From: Spraguea lophii
Taxonomy: Eukaryota; Microsporidia; Spragueidae
Length of the DNA: 23,303 nucleotides
Reading direction: 5' to 3'
Assembly (NCBI GenBank): GCA_001887945.1
Contig: LDOQ01000324.1
Span: 1 to 23,303 of the forward strand
The notes under the pieces were generated by a model. The model saw only the letters and a program-made list of their open reading frames with translations, was not told the DNA's origin and made no database searches. A program made the position numbers and the translations under genes. Shown in pieces: positions 9,206 through 14,801 of this stretch. Position 1 is the stretch's first letter; each line of letters begins with the position of its first letter.

Positions 9206-9538
9206 TTATTCCTGTCCTATCATTGTAATATTTTCACCACGAATAAAAATAATATTATTATCGATAAATTCATTGTTTTTTATTTTATATGTAAAATTTT
9301 CATATCCACTCTCAATCCTTTCTTCCTCTTGTTTAATAAAATAATCATTAGGATTCGTAATATCAATATCAACATTCATTTCTTCTTCTTTTTCGTATTC
9401 TTTTTCGACTTCTGCAAGAATTATATTCAAATGTTCATCCAAACCATATAATATTCCTTTAAATGTCTTACCATCTCTCAATCTTACAATAACTTCTTCT
9501 TCAAAATATGATTGGAGCAATATTGTAGGATTTTTCAT
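9206..9538 (-). CDS. Sm/LSm-family RNA-binding protein
   Basis: A 110-residue protein with a recognisable bipartite Sm fold. The Sm1 motif at about residues 10-45 includes VIVRLRDGKTFKGILYGLDEH followed by LNIILAEVEKE. The Sm2 motif at about 95-109 is IIFIRGENITMIG, the classic (I/V)RGxNI strand. An acidic insert of about 40 residues separates the two, longer than in most LSm proteins. Sm and LSm proteins form heteroheptameric rings on snRNAs or on U6 and mRNA 3' ends, acting in splicing and decay. I cannot assign the paralogue: LSm3, LSm1 and SmB are candidates. It is in tandem with the myosin light chain gene, 78 bases downstream of that gene's stop. The fold assignment is firm, the subtype is not. 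Confidence 0.85.
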   Translation of the reverse strand: MKNPTILLQSYFEEEVIVRLRDGKTFKGILYGLDEHLNIILAEVEKEYEKEEEMNVDIDITNPNDYFIKQEEERIESGYENFTYKIKNNEFIDNNIIFIRGENITMIGQE

Positions 9539-9616
9539 TTTTGAAGGATATTTTTAAAAAACATAAAAAAATGCATATGACAAAAAAAAGTAAATATTGA
9601 TGAAGATCAAAATAAT

Positions 9617-10132
9617 TTATTCTTCTGCCTTTTCTACTAAAATTTCACCATGCTTAATAAGCATTGTTAATCTTTTTATATCAACCAAATCATTTTGTAC
9701 GGATCCTTTCAAAAAATTTTCAGTTTCCTCTTCTGTCAATTTATCTCCTTTGGTCATTAAATAATTTTTCAATGTCTTCATGTTAATAAAATCAGTTGAA
9801 TTTAACTCTTTGTTCTTTAAATCGCCAGAAAATTCCTTTAATGCACCAACAATAACTTTCTCATCATCCAATGCACTCAATTTTTCTCCTATGAGTGTAA
9901 TAAAAGAAATAAAACTTATTTCATCTCCAAATTCTTCTATCATCTCATCTACTTCCGCATCAGAAAATGGATTTCCTATTGTGGATAAAAAATTATGTAA
10001 ATCATCTTTGCTGATTATAGTATCATTGTTTACGTCCAAAATATTAAATGCTTCTCTAAGTTCCATTATCTGTTGTTGTGTTAACATTTGAAAAATATTA
10101 GAACTTTGACGTGCTCCTCTTCTTCTACGCAT
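9617..10132 (-). CDS. Myosin regulatory light chain
   Basis: A 171-residue EF-hand protein of the usual regulatory-light-chain length. Residues 2-14 (RRRRGARQSSNIF) match the phosphorylatable basic N-terminus of non-muscle RLCs, with S10-S11 at the positions of the Thr18/Ser19 kinase site. EF-hand 1 (about 33-44, DVNNDTIISKDD) keeps the acidic and Asn ligands and is followed by the LHxxL segment. Later segments (ISFISFITLIGEKLSALD, then LKNYLMTKGDKLTEEE) match INFTxFLTMFGEKL and LLTTMGDRFTDEE of the family; the remaining EF-hands look degenerate. It would bind the neck of a class II-type myosin heavy chain and control its activity. TACCCCTT lies directly before the ATG (10133-10140). Confidence 0.9.
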   Translation of the reverse strand: MRRRRGARQSSNIFQMLTQQQIMELREAFNILDVNNDTIISKDDLHNFLSTIGNPFSDAEVDEMIEEFGDEISFISFITLIGEKLSALDDEKVIVGALKEFSGDLKNKELNSTDFINMKTLKNYLMTKGDKLTEEETENFLKGSVQNDLVDIKRLTMLIKHGEILVEKAEE

Positions 10133-10140
10133 AAGGGGTA
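10133..10140 (-). promoter_or_regulatory. CCC-type motif before myosin light chain
   Basis: On the minus strand TACCCCTT abuts the ATG, the same CCC class of signal as at 3324-3333 and 17551-17561. It supports this ATG as the start. Confidence 0.55.
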
Positions 10141-10338
10141 TTTCGATAATTTCTTTATTGAATGATAAATAAATATGGTCAATTATTCTGATAAAAAATT
10201 ATATTTTTTGATTTTTTCTATCATATATGCATAAATTCTGTAAGAAAGGTATAAGATTATAGTCTAAATTATTTTTACGTAAAAATATTAGAGATATAGT
10301 AGAAAGTTTTTGAAAATACTAAGATTCGATCTATTTAA

Positions 10339-10670
10339 CTGAGTGTTGTGTGATGGTAATTAAAACCCAACCTGACGGATTCAAATCTTTTATTCGAAAG
10401 AATTTTCAAAAAAGAAAAAAATATAGAAGAGAAGAAAAGTTGTTGAATAAGAGAAAGTTTGATAGTATAGATTTGGTTATGTCTTGTACAACGGGCCCAT
10501 GACTAGATTAAAACAGTGTTTAATTGGTGTAATTGGAATTTTATTAAGGTTATGAGTAGTACAGAAACATATATCATACACAAAATCCAAACATTTTAGA
10601 ATATAAAATGAGATTAATGCATATATGTAATGAAACCAGTTAGTGTAAATTTGAATGCACTTTAAAAATT
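10339..10670 (+). repeat. Dispersed repeat copy A, SINE-like
   Basis: This stretch aligns by eye with 20837-21225 over its whole length in the same orientation. Shared blocks include CTGAG at the head, TTCAAATC, GAATTTTC, AGAAGAGA, GTTGTT, AATAAGA, TTGAT, TGTCTTGTA, CCCAT, ATTAA, TGTAATT and, near the end, ATATATGTAA and AGTTA. Copy A lacks roughly 60 bases present in copy B, mostly in the second half. The head carries a box-B-like GGATTCAAATC (10377-10387). No ORF is present. The element fills most of the gap between the myosin light chain gene and the 338-residue protein gene. Confidence 0.7.
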
Positions 10671-10935
10671 ACTGTTATCAAATTTTGCTAGGCTGGAACT
10701 GACAAAAAATTTCTGTAAATAATAAAAGTCTCATTAAAAAAATATTTAATAAAAATATCCCAATTAATTTTACTTCAAATATACGCTGGTCTCATTTTTT
10801 ACGTTAAAGAATTAAATATTTATAAATCGAATATAACTTTATGTATGGTGTGTATAATTTATGAAATATTACCATTAATATATAAATATCCAGTAACTAA
10901 TTCTTTAATACAAAAAATATGTAAATGGTTTTAAT

Positions 10936-11952
10936 TTATTTAAAAAGTTTAGATCTTTCTTCATACCATTTCTTTGCTTCTTCATCATCCTTATTTTCAT
11001 TCTTACTATTATTTTTAAAAAAATTTTTAAAGTTATTTCTTGTCTTCTTCAGTATTCCCGAGGAACAAAATTGTTGGTAATCTTTATCATCACAGATAAT
11101 GGTTTTATCTTGAGGATACCCATTTTCTCTCCATTCTAACCATTTTTTATCAGTATCTGCTATTATTTCATTAAATTCATTATAATTTGCGTATTCTTTT
11201 GCGTAAAAATAAATAATAAAATTTATAAAATAATAAAAATAATCATATTGCATAAAAATGAATAAATTATCACCAGCGTATTTTTTCTTTCTTATTAAAT
11301 ATACCAAATATTTTATCTCTTTTTTCCTATCCTTTGCTTTTACAAGTGAATTATTCTTTAGAAACGATAAAATAAAAACAATAAATTTTTTATGTTCAGC
11401 ATTCAAAAGTTGTCGTGTTTCCAATCTATTTAAAATAAAAATAAAATTATTTCTAAATGTTATTTTATATTCTTCAATCTCACTTTCATTATCTCCATCG
11501 ACTATTTTTTCTGGATTATTTATTTTATAAAAAATTCTTTTTAATTTGTTTCCATCCAAAATCTGATTTTTAAATTCCATATTTTCTTCTTTAAATAAAT
11601 ATTCTTTTTCTTTTTTATATAAAGCACTTATATCAAAGGTATCATAGATATTTAAAATATATTCATATTTAATTTTATAATTTTTCTCTTTTATAATTGT
11701 TTTCAGAATACGCATAGATTTTTCTCCACCCAATCTCAATAAATTAAGAATCCTATATTTTAATTTATTACTTTGTATATATTCTAATGTTTTATCTAAG
11801 TTATCTATAGTGATTGCAGATTTTGAAATATTCTTTTCATCATTATTTGAATCCTCGTTAATTTTGTGTTTATATTCAACTTCTAAAAGCTTAATTTCTT
11901 TTTTTAACTGTGCATAATTTTCAGAGAGAAGTAATTTTACCATTTTTTTCAT
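10936..11952 (-). CDS. Helical protein, possible THO complex subunit (Hpr1/THOC1-like)
   Basis: I do not firmly recognise this 338-residue, Lys/Glu-rich, probably all-helical protein. The best clue is residues 268-280 (DKKWLEWRENGYP), which resembles the W-x-x-W-K-x-E-G-C-P signature in THOC1/Hpr1. It is preceded, as in that family, by a helical stretch (about 190-250) rich in Phe, Tyr and Ile. In THO, Hpr1 acts in co-transcriptional mRNP packaging and export. If correct, the protein is much shorter than usual and ends soon after the motif, in a basic tail (about 300-338). The Cys of the motif is Tyr here (Y279). The start has two in-frame ATGs four codons apart; TCCCATA directly before the first favours that one. 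Treat the family as a hypothesis. Confidence 0.35.
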   Translation of the reverse strand: MKKMVKLLLSENYAQLKKEIKLLEVEYKHKINEDSNNDEKNISKSAITIDNLDKTLEYIQSNKLKYRILNLLRLGGEKSMRILKTIIKEKNYKIKYEYILNIYDTFDISALYKKEKEYLFKEENMEFKNQILDGNKLKRIFYKINNPEKIVDGDNESEIEEYKITFRNNFIFILNRLETRQLLNAEHKKFIVFILSFLKNNSLVKAKDRKKEIKYLVYLIRKKKYAGDNLFIFMQYDYFYYFINFIIYFYAKEYANYNEFNEIIADTDKKWLEWRENGYPQDKTIICDDKDYQQFCSSGILKKTRNNFKNFFKNNSKNENKDDEEAKKWYEERSKLFK

Positions 11953-11959
11953 TATGGGA
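11953..11959 (-). promoter_or_regulatory. CCC motif before 338-residue protein
   Basis: TCCCATA on the minus strand lies directly against the ATG. It is the CCC-type signal seen at other starts in this window and favours this ATG over the one four codons later. Confidence 0.45.
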
Positions 11960-12640
11960 TAAATATATATTTTAAAAATTTAGAAATTAATACGGGAAAG
12001 AACAAGAAAAAGAATATTTTGCTGAATTAAAATTCATGATGTTATATGATAATATTAAAGATCTTAATTAAGGCATAATGATACTAATTATTTATAAATT
12101 TTGTAATATTATTTATATATTACATTTTGGTTGAAACAAAAAAATATAGAAATAAAATAATTTTTATTATTGTTATATGGTTGTGTTAAATATAAAATAT
12201 AAAAAGTTATTTTATTTCTATATTTTTTAGTTTTTCAGAAAAGGGAAAAGCTTTTCACTGTCATATTACAATTTATTTCTATAAAATTTTTTTTAATAAT
12301 ATTTTAATTATAGTTAAAATATGTTGATCAATTGAGAACTTTCATAAACTGAAATCATATCCCTTTATCTAACCAACCAGAATCTATTTCATTTGGTTTT
12401 TAAAATATTATTATTACACAATGTTCGAATAATTGAATAAATATAATTTATTTCTTATATCATCTAATTTATTATTTATTTATAATTCTAAATAATCATT
12501 GATTGATATTAAAACATAAAGATTTTTAAAAGGTTTAAAATATTTTTTCATTTGTTTGTTGGAAAGTAAAATATGTAGAATATTTAACAAATTATAATAA
12601 GTTACAATACATTTATAAAATTAGATGTGTTCTTCATATC
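11960..12640. other. AT-rich intergenic region between divergent genes
   Basis: I see nothing recognisable beyond A/T runs and a short palindrome GAAAAGCTTTTC near 12241. It separates the 338- and 288-residue protein genes. Confidence 0.5.
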
Positions 12641-13507
12641 ATGGTAACATATTTCTTTCATTGCAATATATTTATAATATTAATTGCTTATAATGTTAAT
12701 ATTAAAATGCTAGAAATGTATTCTCCATATGATACTAGTGGTAATATTCCATCTGGATTTTTAGCTTTGGATGAGAAAAATAAAATGAATCAAATTAATA
12801 ATATTCAACCTTTAAATATATTAAAACATAAATTTAAAAAAAATATTGTAAAGGAGGTTTCTGATAGTACAATGGAAGATATTAAAAGAGAAAGAAAACA
12901 AAAGAATAGGAATGAGTATGAGGAAAATAAAGAAGAGGTGAAAGATGATAAAATATTAAGTGAAACTAAAAATATTCAAAAAGCGAAGGATGATATTGAT
13001 AGAATGGAAAAATATATTCAAAATGAGCTTAATTTGCCGAATGTAAAAAGTATAGTAGATAAAAAAATATGGGAAGGTTTATTGAATTATTTGAAAAATA
13101 ATTTTGCTGATTTTTTGGATAAAAATGGAAATTTGTCAATACCTATAACTATAAAATATATGTTCTGTTTTTATATTGTGGCGTTTATGCCTTCTCAGTT
13201 CGTGTTCTTTTTTCCAAGTAGTATTATGAAGCTTATTCCTAAAAAATCATATGAAGTACCTATTTTAAAAGATTTTGTGACAGAATTTAAAAGTTTTTTA
13301 CTTTTTGTTAAAGAAGATAATAAAGAAAGTTTTTTAACAACATTGGTTATTGGGAGAAAAAGACCTTTGCTCGAAGATTTAAAGTTTTTAATTCATATAC
13401 CAGTAAAAATATTTTCAGAACCTTTATCGTTGATAAGAGATTGTATGGGATTTAAGTTTTTTGCAAAAGGTTACGATGAATATAAAGAAAAGCAAAAAAA
13501 TAAATAA
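12641..13507 (+). CDS. Unrecognised protein with hydrophobic segments
   Basis: The family of this 288-residue protein is not recognised. If translation starts at 12641, residues 5-17 (FFHCNIFIILIAY) give a short hydrophobic start that may be a signal peptide. Alternative ATGs at 12707 and 12716 would remove it and begin at MLEMYSPYD or MYSPYD; no CCC motif decides. Residues 60-145 are charged and probably coiled-coil (KRERKQKNRNEYEENKEE, then KDDIDRMEKYIQNEL). Residues 172-199 (YMFCFYIVAFMPSQFVFFF, then IMKLIP) form a strongly hydrophobic stretch, possibly membrane-associated. The C-terminal third is basic and aromatic. The gene converges on the SRP RNA gene, whose Pol III terminator lies just past the stop codon. 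Confidence 0.65.
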   Translation: MVTYFFHCNIFIILIAYNVNIKMLEMYSPYDTSGNIPSGFLALDEKNKMNQINNIQPLNILKHKFKKNIVKEVSDSTMEDIKRERKQKNRNEYEENKEEVKDDKILSETKNIQKAKDDIDRMEKYIQNELNLPNVKSIVDKKIWEGLLNYLKNNFADFLDKNGNLSIPITIKYMFCFYIVAFMPSQFVFFFPSSIMKLIPKKSYEVPILKDFVTEFKSFLLFVKEDNKESFLTTLVIGRKRPLLEDLKFLIHIPVKIFSEPLSLIRDCMGFKFFAKGYDEYKEKQKNK

Positions 13508-13529
13508 TATTTAAAGAAAAGAAATATGT

Positions 13530-13535
13530 AAAAAA
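13530..13535 (-). terminator. Pol III T-run terminator of SRP RNA
   Basis: Six T on the minus strand follow directly after the helix 5 closing strand, 23 bases beyond the convergent 288-residue gene's stop. Confidence 0.6.
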
Positions 13536-13722
13536 CTAGGTTATGTTATTCCACGGTACTAATCATGCTGACGGTACTCGCTGCTACGTTGCCGTCCTGA
13601 CGCATTCCCCATCACATTAAGCAGATGCTTCAATGATCTACACCATATTCGCTACTGCACATGACTAAACTTGGCACAACCATCTCTGTTAAGCGTATGG
13701 AAGCTTTCGCTATCCACTATAA
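13536..13722 (-). ncRNA. Signal recognition particle RNA (SRP/7SL RNA)
   Basis: This GC-richer block lies in AT-rich DNA. The minus strand contains the diagnostic helix 8 core at 13581-13599: CAGG, then ACG-GCAA-CGT, then AGCAG. This is the SRP54-binding internal loop closed by a GNRA tetraloop. Helix 5 pairing is visible: GGTTGTG (13675-13681) with CATAACC (13539-13545), and TAGTCATGT (13659-13667) with GCATGATTA (13560-13568, two G-U pairs). Helix 6 is the hairpin at 13615-13635 (CATT.AAGC / GCTT AATG), but its loop is ATCT rather than GNAR. A 5' hairpin at 13698-13716 (TGGA, AGC-GAAA-GCT, TCCA) may stand in for a reduced Alu domain. A TTTTTT run at 13530-13535 is a Pol III terminator just past the 3' end. 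The 5' end is approximate. The RNA scaffolds co-translational targeting to the ER. Confidence 0.87.
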
Positions 13723-13776
13723 TTAGGATTCAAAATATATAAATTAATTTTTTTTATTAAGAAAAAAATTTGGTCC

Positions 13777-13905
13777 ATGAAAAACAAAGAAAATAATAAA
13801 GAAAATATAAGAAATAAAGAAAACCTTGATGACGATACACGTTTTAAAGCGAATTTGAATTTAATGAAAAAAAAAATAAATTTATTTTTTCTAGAAATTT
13901 TTTAA
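13777..13905 (+). CDS. Possible small ORF, 42 residues
   Basis: ATG at 13777, directly preceded by GGTCC, opens a 42-codon frame ending in TAA. The product starts MKNKENNKENIRNKENLDDD and ends in a hydrophobic KINLFFLEIF. It is Lys/Asn/Glu-rich with an acidic centre, a composition that chance also gives in such AT-rich DNA. No homologue is recognised. The upstream GC motif in the usual place is the only real argument for it. Confidence 0.2.
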   Translation: MKNKENNKENIRNKENLDDDTRFKANLNLMKKKINLFFLEIF

Positions 13906-13977
13906 TTTATAAATAAAATGATTTTCAACCCCTTATTCATAAACATCATGTTCTATTAATCATTTTAAAATATTTTT

Positions 13978-14038
13978 CGTGGATGATTATAACTTCAGTC
14001 CTGCTGCTGACGCATGATGAAAATAAATATATGACACG
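13978..14038 (+). ncRNA. Candidate C/D-box-like small RNA
   Basis: CGTG at 13978-13981 can pair with CACG at 14035-14038, closing a 61-base unit. Inside are a perfect box D/D' CTGA (14007-14010) and box C/C' ATGATGA (14014-14020), with imperfect box C-like GGATGA next to the 5' stem and ATGA next to the 3' stem. The terminal boxes are poorer than the internal ones, which is the wrong way round for a typical C/D snoRNA. It is a weak candidate only, noted because the patch is clearly GC-richer than its flanks. Confidence 0.2.
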
Positions 14039-14127
14039 TTCTTTTAATAAATCTCCTTTGTTATAATCATTATTTTTTTCTCTTTTCTTATTGGTTCACA
14101 TAAAAATTTATATTTAAAATTTATCAC

Positions 14128-14135
14128 GAAAGGAG
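14128..14135 (+). promoter_or_regulatory. GAAAGGAG motif before ARL8-like gene
   Basis: GAAAGGAG ends five bases before the ATG at 14141. It resembles a bacterial ribosome binding site but in this eukaryotic context belongs to the short G- or C-rich start-proximal motifs. It supports the start. Confidence 0.4.
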
Positions 14136-14140
14136 AAATT

Positions 14141-14722
14141 ATGGGATTTAAGATATGTAGCTATCTTATAAACAGAATAAAGTTTATCTACCAAAAAATA
14201 TTCGTAAAAAGATTAAAGGTCGGTTTCATTGGTTTAGAAGAATCCGGGAAATCAACAATGGTGTATGCACTTTTTGAAAATAAGTATAGAGAAGATATAG
14301 GTTCTTCAGAAGTACGTGTAAGTAAACATATTATAGATAATGTAGAAATAACAATATACGATATCCCAGGAAACCAAACTTCCCAATCCAAATGGGACCA
14401 TTATTTTAAAAAGGTTGATGTGTTAGTATTTTTTCAATCTCTCATAGATTCCCCCGAAAAGATAGAAAGATCAAGAGAAGCATTACATGGACTTCTTTAC
14501 AGAAATATGTGGATGAAAAAATCTCTTTTAATATTAGGTACTAAGAATGATCTACCAGAAGCTATCGGATGTAAAGATTTAATTATACAATTAGATTTGG
14601 TGTCTATAGTTGATAGAGAAGTAGCTTGTTATTCTATTTCATCTAAAAATATGGTAAACGTAGATCTTGTGAGAGATTGGCTCATAGAGCAAGCCACATT
14701 AGGAGCTGAATCAAATATGTGA
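14141..14722 (+). CDS. ARL8-like small GTPase with diverged switch II
   Basis: A 193-residue Arf-family GTPase. Residues 3-21 form an amphipathic N-terminal helix. The P-loop is GLEESGKS (31-38). The G4 motif is TKND (134-137) and the G5 region is CYSISSK (163-169). The stretch LDLVSIVDREVACYSIS closely parallels the ARL8 segment preceding its G5 motif, and the IERSREALHGLL helix also fits. ARL8 links lysosomes and related organelles to kinesins and tethering factors. Two oddities: the DxGGQ motif reads DIPGN (74-78), so the catalytic Gln is Asn or shifted by one, and the switch I Thr appears as Ser (SSEV, 55-58). Gly2 with Cys6 could allow lipidation, which would be unusual for ARL8. The gene converges on the polymerase alpha gene with 79 bases between them. 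Confidence 0.8.
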   Translation: MGFKICSYLINRIKFIYQKIFVKRLKVGFIGLEESGKSTMVYALFENKYREDIGSSEVRVSKHIIDNVEITIYDIPGNQTSQSKWDHYFKKVDVLVFFQSLIDSPEKIERSREALHGLLYRNMWMKKSLLILGTKNDLPEAIGCKDLIIQLDLVSIVDREVACYSISSKNMVNVDLVRDWLIEQATLGAESNM

Positions 14723-14801
14723 GATTACAAAATAATCAGAATACTTCAATAAACATTTTGAAATAAAAATTGTTTCAAAATTTTAAATTATAAATATTTA
14801 T

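Noticed and set aside
13685..13700. ACAGAGATGG on the minus strand as a U6 snRNA ACAGAGA box
   Set aside because: No other U6 feature follows, and the block is better explained as the 5' part of the SRP RNA, whose helices 5, 6 and 8 are all visible.
14128..14135. GAAAGGAG as a bacterial ribosome binding site
   Set aside because: All identifiable genes are eukaryotic (Pol alpha, ARL8, myosin light chain, eukaryotic tRNA and SRP RNA), so Shine-Dalgarno function is not expected.
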